DNA of 60,000 nt from contig JAQGDQ010000126.1 in NCBI GenBank assembly GCA_030141605.1, forward strand, positions 126,001 through 186,000, read 5' to 3'. The notes under the pieces are model-generated. The model did no database searches, had not been told where the DNA came from, and worked only from the letters and a program-made list of their open reading frames with translations. Positions 38,601 to 45,912 of the stretch are shown one piece after another. The stretch comes from Tubiluchus corallicola. Its lineage: Eukaryota > Priapulida > Priapulimorpha > Priapulimorphida > Tubiluchidae. The position numbers and the translations under genes are program-made. Every line of letters begins with the position of its first letter. Position 1 is the first letter of the stretch.

Positions 38601-41574
38601 ACCAAAATGTTACACAAACCCTTCAGTTTTAACGTTGAGGAGTGGTTCTATGTTGTTTATATAAAAAGCTTCCTTAACAAGTAAATCATATTTTTTCTGT
38701 ATCAATAAATGTGAAATTTTCTTCAGTAAAGCTGCAACTGCAACATTTAAATTTGGGTATCACAGAATCAGACCCTAATTTGCTGTTTTTTTTTTCTTAG
38801 CACGTACAATTGAAAACAAATTGTTAGTGCTAACGAATACTGGTCGAATGAGTGTTCCCTTGAAAACTGTTGGCATTAATTTTGTTGTTAATTAATACAT
38901 CATTGACGTAAGATAACTTCACGTATTTGGTTGGTATATTTGATGTACCGGAATCAGGCATTTGACTAGACATGTTTGCATCATGCATGCTCTAGCTGTT
39001 TGTTTTCTGATAATACGCTTTATTTTATGAAATTTCTAGGCCACATTTAGTGGCACTTCTAGCTCCAAATTTAATGTGGTTTGAGAAGAGTAAAATTTCA
39101 GGGCTTGGTTTAGTAACGAATTAAGGGTAGAATACTCAAACTTGTACTCATACTCAAAACTTATACTCATACTCATACTCAAAGGACCAATGGGACAACC
39201 TATTGAGCAGCTATCTGAATGTATACCTTGTCAATGCACACAATGTGTTGATTTTTACTACAAAGAACTTTTCTACAATGCTACCAACCAATGAATTTGC
39301 AACTGCTCTCTATCAAAAAATGACTGACTCATATGTGCTGGATGTTTTGTTCTGAAATAGCGTGTCTCAAGTAACTCAATTACACATCAATTGGAATATT
39401 TGTGTATAGTGACTCAACATCAAAAGATGTCGTAGACTGACCTGTGGTCATGCAGTCGGACATCATCAATGAAATCAGTTACTTTTGAAATGCCGTACTG
39501 AGAGCAACAAAATGGAGTAATCAATTTTGCTAAGAAAAACGCTAGACTACGGTGATACGAATTTGAAGCCGACAAAATGGGTCTAACCAGACAACCTGCT
39601 TAGTTACGCCACAAAAGTATGGTTGATGCAAAAATGATTTTGCTATTCTGTCTGAAAGATTTGGAACTTCTTAAAAAAAGTATCAATGGCCTTGGCACCC
39701 TTTTTAACTGAAGGACGGCCTCGCTTTTCGGCCCAAAAATTTCAGTAATCCAATATATCATTCAGTTTGTTATAATACCAAGACTTTGTCATTACTACTA
39801 AGGAGTTTTCATGGCTGGCTTTTTTAACCACTAGATTTCTAATCTCAATCTTTTTCACTAGGTCAACAGAACTGACTGACTGTTGTGCTAATTTTTTTTT
39901 ACACCCAGTTTGTATTCGTACTGAAAAGCAGAAAAGGTATGATGTTGGATGCCATCAGTCTTTTAGAGCAGAGTAAGCTTGTTTGTTCAAAAATAACTTT
40001 ATCTGACAGTGTGAGGATGACTTCACCACAGGTGCATTCACTGATAGGCTAATGATAACTAATCGAAGGATTGATGCAAAATGATGTATATGTGTGCATG
40101 TGCATGTGTGTCAACGTATGGTGCCATTTATCAGCAAAATGGTACTTTTTTTATTCATCACACTCTTATTTTAAAATTTGAAATGCACTAGTTGATTTCT
40201 ATTAATCTTTCCTTGAGAGATGCTTTCATCAGAGGGTTCATCATGGTTGCTTAAGAGCTTCCTATCATGTAAAAGTAAAAATAGAAAGTTCAAAAACCAT
40301 AAATAAACATTAAAATTTTGGCATTTTATAAAACTTGGATACCAAAATAATCGAACCTAAGAAAAAATGTACTGGTAATTTCTTTTTCTCAACAACCTCT
40401 TACAGCGATACAAGAATAGTGACTATGTATCAATCAGTTACTGTGCGACACATGGCACTTTGAAGATGCTTAACCCTACGGAAACGTTTGACATTTATAT
40501 TTTTTCAGGACACAATTTACTACTAGGGGTGTTTTAGGTTCGGGTCGGGATCAGTGATTCATGATTGCCATTTAAGACACTTTAGAGGGATTTTTCGGGG
40601 CTCAGGTCAGGAAGTTTCAGACTTCCAGACCCTGAACCATAAATATAATCATCAGTTAATAGATATCAGAAAATTACAGCAAAAATCAGCTGTTTTAGCT
40701 CCATCCTCTCAACATTGATAACTACGACACGACTTACTCACTGGTATGTTCAAATGGTTTCGCTATAGCGGTTAATGAAATGGAATGTCACAGAAAGTGC
40801 TTTCAGTATTGGTGGTGAGAGAGAAAGCCTCAGTGAGTAGTAATGATTTCAGGAAGTTACTATTCTAACGATCAGTTGTTTCTTTCCAGGAGAAATTACA
40901 ACCTGTTTAGATACTTGCTGTTGTTCAATACATTTAATTATTATTTTTATTTTTGCAAATATCTGTATAAAGATTTCGAGGTAACTTTTAATTTAATATT
41001 ATAAGTATTATAGGTATATGTATTATTGAGATTTAGAGATTCTGTTACACAATAAAATACAAAACTCTATCATCACCAATACGCGATATTATTAATATTG
41101 ACCATAAAAAGCTACTTACAATGCTTTGTGCAACACCATCGTCTGCTTTACCAGGCTTACATATAGAATCATTTTCTGGTGTTGTGCCATAAGCATCTTC
41201 ATTGGACAAATTATGAATTCCACTATCTGGGGAATAAAATGTATTATTTCTGAAGTGGACGGAAAAGCTTCCCGGTCGACGAGACATTTTCATTTCTTGT
41301 TCGTCATCAAACTTATTTCTGGAAATGTCTGGGTTGCTATTAAATGCTCTGGATGACACACTGTCCAAGCCATGTCTATCCTTGCTGCGGTTTCGCAATC
41401 GCTGTGTCGATTTTTTGAAACTTCGCCACATTCGTTTTCGTCTACTTAATGACCGTGTACCTGGTTGGCTCGATGATGCCTGAACACTATCATCAATCTC
41501 GGAACTTTGCTGACGATCATTCATTGCGTGAGGACACCATTCTTGCCTTTCCAATTGTTCTTTATTAACTTGCC
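7051..41574 (-). CDS. MCTP family gene (multiple C2 and transmembrane domain protein), ten exons, both ends open
   Basis: MCTP proteins are ER-membrane and vesicle-associated calcium or lipid sensors with three C2 domains and two C-terminal transmembrane segments. Exons in coding order on the minus strand are 41574-41120, 31066-30848, 24628-24517, 24247-24025, 21937-21829, 13646-13473, 11200-11070, 10330-10144, 9737-9644 and 7153-7051. All are bounded by AG and GT and all junctions are in phase, giving about 602 codons. C2A reads from [15 protein letters not shown] through LNPEWNESF and DDFMGSAL. C2B reads from [11 protein letters not shown] through [10 protein letters not shown] and DDFMGRC. 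C2C begins [11 protein letters not shown] and reaches APEWNKIFT. Order and spacing match animal MCTP1/MCTP2; the second C2 is closest to MCTP1. The end of C2C, the transmembrane helices and the stop are not in view. The exon list is manual and not confirmed by transcripts. Confidence 0.9.
7366..9038. mobile_element. 1.67-kb TA-flanked nonautonomous DNA transposon (pogo/Tigger-like ends)
   Basis: The left end starts CAGCAAACTCTCATTATAAT. The right end read inward starts CAGTAAACCCTCATTATCAT. They match at 19 of the first 22 positions, and both are followed by a TTATAAC-rich segment (GTTATAACAGACTA left, GTCTGTTATAACCGATAG right). TA dinucleotides flank both ends (7364-7365, 9039-9040). No transposase is encoded. 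The interior is AT-rich filler plus the 26-bp minisatellite at 8041-8515. It sits in the MCTP intron between exons J and I. Confidence 0.8.
8041..8515. repeat. 26-bp minisatellite, about 18 degenerate copies
   Basis: The unit is close to GATAATGAAATGACGGTGAT plus AGTGAG, 26 bp, with central copies nearly identical (8280-8400) and edge copies more diverged. On the minus strand it translates as repeating [10 protein letters not shown]-like peptides in more than one frame. That follows from the repeat and does not indicate a gene. It lies wholly within the transposon at 7366-9038. Confidence 0.9.
9041..9643. other. MCTP intron sequence, nothing recognised
   Basis: Follows the donor of exon I (GTATGC at 9643-9638) on the minus strand. 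The short ORF here has no domain and overlaps exon I in another frame. Confidence 0.6.
9644..9737 (-). CDS. MCTP exon I (start of third C2 domain)
   Basis: Acceptor TTTTTTTAATAG before 9737; donor GTATGC after 9644. It encodes [20 protein letters not shown] and then [11 protein letters not shown]. This matches the linker and first strand of MCTP C2C (family form VGFLQVKVIRAEGLMAAD). It enters in phase 0 after exon H and ends one base into a glycine codon completed by exon J. Confidence 0.9.
10144..10330 (-). CDS. MCTP exon H (end of C2B and linker)
   Basis: Acceptor GATTTCAG before 10330; donor GTAAGA after 10144. It completes the arginine codon of MGR from exon G and reads [20 protein letters not shown], then [12 protein letters not shown], then a linker ending ITMKRY. 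This parallels the family segment GRC.VDLS.L..E.TH..... and the GxLxLLVTLT strand, with the KRY ending of the linker. 187 bp; leaves in phase 0. Confidence 0.9.
10331..11069. other. Short MCTP intron (G-H)
   Basis: Overlapping ORFs exist on both strands (plus 10590-10862, minus 10556-10801), but neither shows a domain or splice context. Confidence 0.5.
11070..11200 (-). CDS. MCTP exon G (second half of C2B)
   Basis: Acceptor CTACTTTATAG before 11200; donor GTAACT after 11070. It encodes [20 protein letters not shown] and then [15 protein letters not shown], the hallmark LNPxWxEQFDxHxYE and WDKDxxxxDDFMG motifs of the second MCTP C2 domain. The aspartates of WDKD and KDDF are expected calcium ligands. 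Enters in phase 0 from exon F, leaves with two bases of arginine. Confidence 0.93.
11201..12053. other. MCTP intron sequence, nothing recognised
   Basis: AT-rich intron between exons G and F with no frame or repeat that I can support. Confidence 0.5.
12054..12187. repeat. 42-bp tandem repeat, three exact copies plus 8 bp
   Basis: Units start at 12054, 12096 and 12138 with ACTACAGTCGTCCTCTGTGA and are identical over 42 bp, followed by a partial ACTACAGT. The lack of differences points to recent expansion. Because 42 is a multiple of three, each frame yields a repeating 14-residue peptide, so the short ORFs here are by-products. Confidence 0.95.
12350..13205 (+). mobile_element. LINE copy 2, internally deleted, opposite orientation to copy 1
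   Basis: Plus-strand copy of the LINE at 4990-6245. About 12,370-12,537 matches the pre-RT linker (CAAGGCAAATACT, then the [19 protein letters not shown] coding segment). About 12,800-13,205 matches the 3' UTR and ends in the same AATAATAATAAT tail. The reverse-transcriptase part between is replaced by unrelated sequence from about 12,538. The UTRs of the two copies agree at roughly 90 percent of aligned bases by eye. The minus-strand ORF at 12837-13085 is antisense to this UTR. Confidence 0.8.
13473..13646 (-). CDS. MCTP exon F (first half of C2B)
   Basis: Acceptor TGCTTTTCTTTGTAG with a strong pyrimidine tract before 13646; donor GTGATG after 13473. It encodes 58 codons in phase 0 at both ends. 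[10 protein letters not shown] begins the inter-C2 linker, then [18 protein letters not shown] and [20 protein letters not shown], ending KSK. This matches MCTP1 ([33 protein letters not shown]) closely. The donor is GT with a weak +3 context, but the continuation into exon G is exactly that of the family. Confidence 0.93.
14890..15300. repeat. Possible nonautonomous element with ACTTGGACTCGAGTC-type ends
   Basis: The left side carries CACCGTGTTGTAGTACGTGA and ACTTGGACTCGAGTC. The right side read inward carries CCAGTATTGTAATC and AAGTCCAAGTCGATTCC. The resemblance between ends is imperfect, and I find no clean target duplication, so the boundaries are approximate. Confidence 0.3.
17100..17270. 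repeat. Degenerate AAGTC/GAGTC-rich repeat
   Basis: Words such as AAGTCCAAGTC, GAGTCGAGTC, CTCTAGTCATT and AAGTCATC recur every 10-30 bp. CTAGTCATT appears twice in matching context (17,171 and 17,203). It resembles the motif family at 14.9 kb. Confidence 0.5.
19537..19946. repeat. Diverged tandem duplication, about 190 bp per copy
   Basis: Copy A at about 19,537-19,716 and copy B at about 19,759-19,946. Matching landmarks in order are TTGCAACTATAG, TTATAA(A/C)G, GTGACA, CAATG(T/A)CTCTCC, AGGATGG(T/C)GGGTA(C/T)AGTG and the GCAGTGAAT/ACAGCGGAT end. Divergence is substantial, so the duplication is old. Confidence 0.65.
20395..20590. repeat. CCACA/CACC-rich low-complexity tract
   Basis: Irregular repetition of CCACACC, CACCACA and ACCACATC on the plus strand, with almost no G for about 190 bp. 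A short GATGATGATGATG run follows at about 20,594. Confidence 0.85.
21325..21357. repeat. (TA)n microsatellite
   Basis: Alternating TA run preceded by ATGTAAATATA. Simple repeat. Confidence 0.85.
21829..21937 (-). CDS. MCTP exon E (C2A-C2B linker)
   Basis: Acceptor TGAAATTACAG before 21937; donor GTACAG after 21829. After one base completing valine it encodes [20 protein letters not shown], then [16 protein letters not shown]. This corresponds to the last strand of C2A and the start of the linker in MCTP. The donor is not a strong consensus, but phase 0 joins cleanly to exon F. Confidence 0.85.
22205..22480 (-). mobile_element. Penelope-like element fragment
   Basis: A 91-residue open fragment. 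[11 protein letters not shown] resembles the NGQLPFLDVLV segment that ends the Penelope reverse transcriptase. [15 protein letters not shown] resembles the YIGxTGR part of the GIY-YIG region. The stretch between these is far shorter than in full elements, so it is internally deleted. It lies in the intron between exons E and D. Confidence 0.5.
22481..24024. other. MCTP intron sequence, nothing recognised
   Basis: About 1.5 kb of AT-rich intron between exons E and D. I see no frame, exon or repeat that I can support. Confidence 0.5.
24025..24247 (-). CDS. MCTP exon D (body of first C2 domain)
   Basis: Acceptor TTTTTGTAACAG before 24247; donor GTAAGT after 24025. Two bases complete the glycine from exon C. 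It then reads [60 protein letters not shown] and [13 protein letters not shown]. These are the [15 protein letters not shown] and VFDYDRGxxDDFMG signatures of MCTP C2A, with the calcium-binding aspartates present. It leaves with two bases of valine. Confidence 0.95.
24517..24628 (-). CDS. MCTP exon C (start of first C2 domain)
   Basis: Acceptor GGTTTTATTGCAG before 24628; donor GTAAGT after 24517. In phase 0 it encodes [20 protein letters not shown] then [17 protein letters not shown] plus one base of glycine. The last part is the first C2 strand (family form [20 protein letters not shown]). Two longer minus-strand frames overlapping it are shadows. Confidence 0.93.
24760..24925. repeat. Diverged tandem duplication, about 72 bp per copy
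   Basis: Each copy contains CATCAGTG(T/C), CTGTAT, ATCAAT(G/A)TT, then TTTCAAA(T/C)TGA and a GA(C/T)GTCA word. It lies in the intron upstream of exon C. Confidence 0.5.
24926..25990. other. MCTP intron sequence, nothing recognised
   Basis: Only short domain-free ORFs (25.0-25.3 kb plus strand and 25.5-25.7 kb minus strand). Confidence 0.5.
26000..26080 (+). mobile_element. Short LINE reverse-transcriptase fragment
   Basis: The frame reads [20 protein letters not shown], which resembles the GVRQGG-LSP motif preceding the catalytic box of LINE reverse transcriptases. It has no proper start codon, and no flanking element sequence is recognisable. Confidence 0.35.
26341..26480. repeat. (GTAT)n and (TA)n microsatellites
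   Basis: GTAT/GTAC tetranucleotide run at about 26,343-26,405, then a TA run at about 26,447-26,478. These explain the tyrosine- and cysteine-rich plus-strand ORFs. Confidence 0.9.
26498..27905. repeat. Tandem array of about 400-437-bp units, 3.3 copies
   Basis: The landmark CACTGT(G/A)TATCACCTCAAA starts at 26498, 26896, 27333 and 27770, giving spacings of 398, 437 and 437 bp. Each unit has that landmark, a TTAAATATCAAC block and one or two CTAGTGTTGTTC blocks. A simple-repeat centre follows, then a GAAGAGAGAGTGAAAGTGAA block and a TTCATCAA-ACGTTTTGTGT block. Copies 2 and 3 are nearly identical. The fourth is cut after its GTGCAC word at about 27,905. Confidence 0.92.
26617..26722. repeat. 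(ACGC)n(AC)n(AG)n compound microsatellite
   Basis: GCAC/ACGC repeats, then AC, then AG dinucleotides, occupying the centre of the first 0.4-kb unit. The other units have a TA run at this place. Confidence 0.95.
28756..28880 (+). repeat. 125-bp direct repeat within the BEL/Pao relic, copy 1
   Basis: AGCAATTCAATGGAAGTA through TTTTGGAATATT, repeated at about 29,150-29,274 with about ten differences. Both encode the same piece of pol (NSMEV.. through QDIFPIQ..LG.FWNI). Confidence 0.85.
28884..29050. repeat. Large inverted repeat (hairpin), arms about 75 bp, loop about 17 bp
   Basis: The left arm (about 28,884-28,959) contains CCATTTAGCACATACAAAAA and AAGTTATAAAATTACT. The right arm (about 28,977-29,050) contains the complement (AGTAATTTTATAACTT, TTTTTGTGTGTGCTAAATGG). 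Both arms end in runs of TTTTTTAGA or its complement. It sits exactly between the two 125-bp pol repeats. It may be a foldback insertion. Confidence 0.85.
29150..29274 (+). repeat. 125-bp direct repeat within the BEL/Pao relic, copy 2
   Basis: Second copy of the repeat at 28,756-28,880. This copy is continuous with the upstream LVKDSQALG coding segment, so it keeps the ancestral context. Confidence 0.85.
30340..30600. repeat. AT-rich repeat with ACCGAT motifs and a duplicated block
   Basis: The block AACTGGCAACTGATCATAAC at about 30,434 recurs as AACTGGCAACCGATTATAAC at about 30,540. CCCACACACTCTTCATGTGC flanks the second copy on both sides. Its left part read in reverse starts CAGTGTTGTTCCAATTAATT (30,508 leftward), like a transposon terminus. 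Confidence 0.6.
30848..31066 (-). CDS. MCTP exon B (basic, serine-rich N-terminal region)
   Basis: Acceptor TGAAATTCAG before 31066, with only a weak pyrimidine tract; donor GTAGGT after 30848. 73 codons in phase 0 at both ends: [20 protein letters not shown], then [14 protein letters not shown] and an acidic stretch with [11 protein letters not shown], ending AYEQR. The basic and Ser-Pro-rich composition fits the poorly conserved cytosolic N-terminus of MCTPs. An in-frame ATG at 31084, upstream of the putative acceptor, would make [11 protein letters not shown], so this may also be an alternative first exon. Confidence 0.75.
31084..32480. other. MCTP intron sequence, nothing recognised
   Basis: Short minus-strand ORFs (31.24-31.42 and 31.57-31.76 kb) have no domain. 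If exon B starts its own transcript, its promoter would lie here, but I see no clear TATA or initiator. Confidence 0.4.
32500..33450 (+). mobile_element. 3' part of a LINE (post-catalytic RT and C-terminus), decayed
   Basis: About 32,625-32,740 reads, across shifts, [15 protein letters not shown] and [13 protein letters not shown], the typical LINE segment after the catalytic box. 32,885-33,240 reads [14 protein letters not shown], then [19 protein letters not shown], equivalent to the LINE C-terminal W-LP...APS-NSF segment. Stops and shifts are present. 5' truncated. It lies in the intron between exons B and A on the opposite strand to the gene. Confidence 0.7.
33451..39150. other. 5.7 kb of MCTP intron without recognised element
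   Basis: AT-rich. The ORFs at 33.6, 35.05, 35.6, 36.0, 36.7 and 37.85 kb carry no motif that I can name. A C-run lies at 36,019-36,027. ACAGGGTGTGCACAAAGTAA at 37,698 looks like a transposon end, but I could not find its partner. Confidence 0.4.
39190..39720 (-). mobile_element. Penelope-like reverse-transcriptase fragment
   Basis: Minus-strand frames read [20 protein letters not shown] then LITPF and [11 protein letters not shown], and after a shift [13 protein letters not shown]. These match the RPIVS...LA.FLA.LL.P and SFDVxSLFTNIP motifs of Penelope-like reverse transcriptases. Several stops and frameshifts. This is an upstream part of the RT compared with the 22.2-kb fragment. Confidence 0.6.
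39721..41119. other. MCTP intron sequence next to exon A
   Basis: Exon A's donor lies at 41,119. No other exon or repeat is supported. TGTATATGTGTGCATGTGCA at about 40,086 is a short simple repeat. Confidence 0.4.
41120..41574 (-). CDS. MCTP exon A (probable N-terminal coding exon)
   Basis: Acceptor TTTTTATTCCAG before 41574; donor GTAAGT after 41120. 455 bp, ending in phase 0, which joins exon B in frame. It encodes [20 protein letters not shown], then a serine-rich and strongly basic stretch ([20 protein letters not shown]), then [20 protein letters not shown] and an end AQSI. The first ATG in this frame within the exon is at 41,524, but the acceptor suggests at least one more exon upstream. 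There is no conserved domain. Membership of the MCTP gene rests on strand, splice phase and similar composition to exon B. Confidence 0.65.
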
Positions 41575-42934
41575 CTGGAATAAAAATCATTATACCTGAA
41601 CATGAGAACAAAAATTTAAACATGCTCTCAAACTGTAGAACCCTATACCTATACAAGAAGAAGAAATAGCTCTTTATGTAGCAAATCACAACTTTGTTGT
41701 GGAGTAAAAATTACCATATCACTTCACTACTGTGTCAATGGCAGTGAACTTGTAAAAAATACAAAATTCATTTGTTGCAATTTAAATCTGACACATGCAA
41801 TATAAGTGAAGTAAAAACTAAAAAGAAAAAAAACTAACACAAAATTCCGGAATATTTGGAATAACAATAATTGAATACTAGAGCTGTTTAGAAGATGTTT
41901 TCTGTTGTCCTTTTCTATAAAAAACTGTATCAGAGAAAAATAGGACAATTGTGCACATGAAGTTCTTAGTTAAAATACTTATCATTTTTTGGTTGAAACT
42001 TATTACAAGTGTGCACTGATAAATTGGTAAAGAAATAATGCTGATGTATCTGACAAAATTAGAACTGAATTATGTGCAACAAATTAAATTAATGCTGAAG
42101 GTTAAGTAAAATTAAAAGAGATATGTCCCAATATAATAACTAGCCTGGTTATGCCAGGAAAGCACAGTATTTAAAGAGTGTTAGAAGAGCACTGGCAAAA
42201 CTTGGTTAATAGCATCAGGGGGATGGCATATTGCAATGAAAATTGCTCTCTGACAATTTTATACAAATTGTATTGATGATACACATCATGAAGCAAAAAT
42301 ATTTTTTACACATCTTATTTTGTGTACAAACACATCTTCAGTTGGACTACCGCTAAAACATCCTGAAACAAAAATTCTTGTGATGCTAGGGCATTTATTG
42401 TAGACACATGACTAAGTTTAACACATTTAAAAAATCTCTTAAAATAATTTTATTTAAGAAATTACATTAACATAGCCTTAGGTCATTTCACATTCCATGT
42501 GAAACAACCTGAAGCTTCCATCCCCCTCATGACCACCACAATCTTTATTTAAAATAATACCAAAGATATTTTAGGTCTTCTTATAGTTTAGGGTGGAATG
42601 GGGCTTGAAGTTTATCTAGTGGACTCCACCTTTCTGGCTCGCAAGTGCAAAATTTTTCCACAACTTTAGGCGCTTACTAATTGCCATGAAAGGCACATAG
42701 AAACACGAAATTGCAAATATTTTTGTCTGGCACCGGAATTTAAAAATTTTGCTGTTAGGATGACTCCAGACCACATAGTTTATTAATTACAACATGTTTA
42801 AGATACTGTTTCTGAGAATTTAGAGGTGGATTTCATTATCAAAATTCAATGAAGCATTGTGAATGTTTAACTTTGAGCTGAAAAGATAAAGTAACTAAAA
42901 GAGTAATATTATGCTGTGTGTGTGTGTGTATACA

Positions 42935-42975
<41 letters not shown>

Positions 42976-44030
42976 GCTAATACTAATATATTCACATGTA
43001 TTAGTGTACTGTTCAAAACCAGCAGAATTACTACAGTAAACCAAGTGTCAACAAATAACAAATAGTGCCATGAAAGTATAATTAAAGCTACTATGAGCTT
43101 GTGGAATAATCAGACACAGGATAAGCTAACATCTAACAGCTACACTAGTAAACTATAAGAAAAGATTAAAATGTACAAGGCCAGCCACAAAAAAATTGTT
43201 TCTGTGCGAGCTCAAAAGATGTTAGGAGGAAAATTTTTTTTAATTAGTAGGAGGAAATTTTTTTTAAAGTTTTGTGAATGCTTAAAACTGAATCGTGGAA
43301 TATTTAAAATCAGTTGAAATCAAAGTTTCTTTATTTCCCACTGGTTACAGTAATGTTTTAAATCTTTCAAAGCACATTTTTCACGGTTTGTTCTTTAGTT
43401 TTTGTTCTGAATTACTAAATTATCGCATAGTCTCCTTTTTGCACGGTAGAACACATGTACTGATAAATAAATGGTAAAGCGGCAACACTAGTCGGTTGTT
43501 AATACACTAACTTTGTGGAAAACAAGATACTTTTTAGCCTCCAATATAGAAACAGCACCTCTGGCCGAATGTTAGCCTTTGAAAAACATGGCTATAGATC
43601 CTCATCGAAACTACATTATAATAATTATTGTTTTACATTTTAAATTAAAATAATACGCTTTTACACAACTTTGTCAGGGAAATATATGAATGTTTAAAAA
43701 ATTATAAAATTCCTGAACGGGTGTGCAATAAAAAAATATTACCCGGGCGATTAGATGGAACGGGAAGTATTTTTTTGTCGGCCCAATCTTAACAAAATTC
43801 ACTGTACCCACCAACTGACACGATTTCGACAAATCATCAAATATGAAATTCATTTTCACGAAACCGTAAATATCTTTCATACTCAGTCTTTTTGTGCAGT
43901 GATTTGACTTGTGTTAACCATTATGTTCTTTACACATTTATGTTGTGTACATTAGGTGTGTTGTCTTAGAATGGTCTGAATCTATTGCCAACTATCAGTC
44001 CAGTCACAATTTAGTTAAGTCCGGTTCAGT
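41575..44030. other. Upstream of exon A: intron or 5' flank, nothing recognised
   Basis: The minus-strand frame continues from exon A to 41,689 but lies beyond the acceptor. A TA run sits at about 42,938-42,970. No upstream MCTP exon or promoter could be supported. Confidence 0.4.
42938..42970. repeat. (TA)n microsatellite
   Basis: A TG run (42,915-42,928) followed by alternating TA. Simple repeat. Confidence 0.85.
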
Positions 44031-44034
44031 CCAG

Positions 44035-45045
44035 TTAAATTTTTAGGGGTTATGCTTCAAGAAAATCGAGATTGGAGGGGACATATTAATTATATAAGTT
44101 CAAAAATTGCAAAAAATGCTGGCATCATCTCAATTATTAAAAATAAATTACACAAAATTCACTATATAACTGGCTAATATTATTCTATTTAACTTACTGT
44201 TGTAATCTATGGGGAAATCATATCCAACAAATTTAAATTACTTAGCCAAACACCAGTGTAAGTTTTTGAGAATCACTTATAATTTATAACTAAATATAAC
44301 TAAGCCGCAATTGAACCCTTTTTATAACTGTGGAATTTAAAATTTAAATGACTTAGTTTCTTACGACCTTGCTATCTATATGTAGAAAATACACCACAAT
44401 TTATTACCCCCGCATCTCATAAATCCTGTTGTACATAATCACTTCAACAGATTTAATCAGTATAATATTCCATTGTGCAGGACTAATGTTGATAGACACT
44501 TTGTAAAATTTACCGCTCCAAATCTATGGAACAAAATGTCAATTAATGCAACACCACATCAACAATTATATGGCTTTAAAAGATATATGAAATCTCTTCT
44601 ACTCAAATCCTACTTATAATGCATTTTTTGGGTTTTGCTATGAAATGCGATAGTCACAGTATCTCCAGCGACTAGTTATTTTACAGTTCACATTTTCATA
44701 CTTTTGCATCACACCTCTGCTGAACTCCTTTCTATTTCATTTCTCTTCTCTTTTTCTCTATGTTATTCTCTTACTTTATCTTTATTATTCTCTGTTTTTC
44801 TATAATTCTTTCTTTTGTTAGCTAAGCAGTTTTTCCCACTTTTCATGGTGGTTTCACAAGCTTTGCTTTTTGACCATTATGCAGCATAATTTTCTGGTTG
44901 ATAAACTATTAAGTACTTTAGTAACTATATTATTTCCATTCGTGGACGCAACATACAATTACATACATAATAAATTGTACCCATGTGAATATGTTGTTTT
45001 AATGTTGGTGAATAAAGATTTTATCTATCTATTTGTCTGTTATAA
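44035..45045 (+). mobile_element. LINE 3' end with TATC-type tail
   Basis: 44,035-44,150 reads FLGVMLQENRDWRGHINYIS and SKIAKNAGIISIIKNKL, the LINE segment after the RT catalytic box. About 44,480-44,620 reads RTNVDRHFVKFTAPNLWN and then FKRYMKSLLL, the C-terminus. A 3' UTR follows, ending near AATAAAGATTTTATCTATCT at about 45,012-45,030, a typical LINE tail. Stops and shifts are frequent. The catalytic part is absent. Confidence 0.75.
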
Positions 45046-45074
45046 ATTAAAATTGAATTTAGTTCTACTGTAGC

Positions 45075-45740
45075 ATTTGTACAAACACGTGAGCGCGCCT
45101 TGGGTTTCTGAGTAGGAAATAGCCTTCTAAGTAGCACAATTGTTACTCTCCCGGATAGAAAACCCGACGGACATTGGACGTGGGAGTTTAAATTTTCAAG
45201 TTTTATACAGCGTTGCTAAGCACTAATACCAGCTCTGTGCGCAACAAAGCAGTACGTAAGCGATACAACATTTCAAGACGAATTTTTTTTATCCAAGCAC
45301 AGGGTTTTTTGTGCTTTAATAAACAATTAGGTAGTTGCAATGATGGCGCCGCCACTTGCAATATACATAAGTAACATTATACATACCAATATATTTAACG
45401 CAACTATGCCAAAAATCTGATAAAACCCGGGTCAAGAACACAATTACGTTTCACCTCTTATGCGCGTCAAGCCAGCCGCTAGCTGCAGCAAAAGCGTGAC
45501 TGTCATGAAGACATGTGGGAAACGTAACATTCATGGTATTGAAAACACTAGCTCGGGCGAATCGATTTTCAATTTTTCTTACTTATCCAATCCACGCTCG
45601 AGTGCACGATCTCGGTTTGGTGCAAGTTTTGGTTTTTGACGCACAAGCCCAGTACGCTGAGTACAGGTGCACTTTGAATCTTGAAAATTTGCTAAACGGT
45701 CATCCAATTCGTAATTCCTACTTATATGAAATAATTATAA
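45075..45740. other. Non-coding stretch between LINE remnants
   Basis: The plus-strand ORF 45,515-45,748 (77 codons) has no domain I recognise. It is followed directly by a tandem duplication and LINE sequence, so I do not call it a gene. Confidence 0.4.
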
Positions 45741-45912
45741 ATTTATAATACATTATTTTTGGGGGGCAATTGTTTTGAGTACCCTTTAGACACTGTGTTA
45801 TACCAAGTATTTGTCACTTAATTTAAATTTATAATACAATATTTTTGGAGCAACTGTTTTGAGTACCCTTTAGGTACTATGTTATACCAAGTATTTTGCG
45901 ACTTAATTTTGC
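45739..45912. repeat. Tandem duplication, about 85 bp per copy
   Basis: AACTGTTTTGAGTACCCTTT (copy 2) and AATTGTTTTGAGTACCCTTT (copy 1), each followed by AG(A/G)(C/T)ACT(G/A)TGTTATACCAAGTAT. It leads straight into the LINE endonuclease segment, so the second copy probably belongs to the LINE. Confidence 0.8.
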
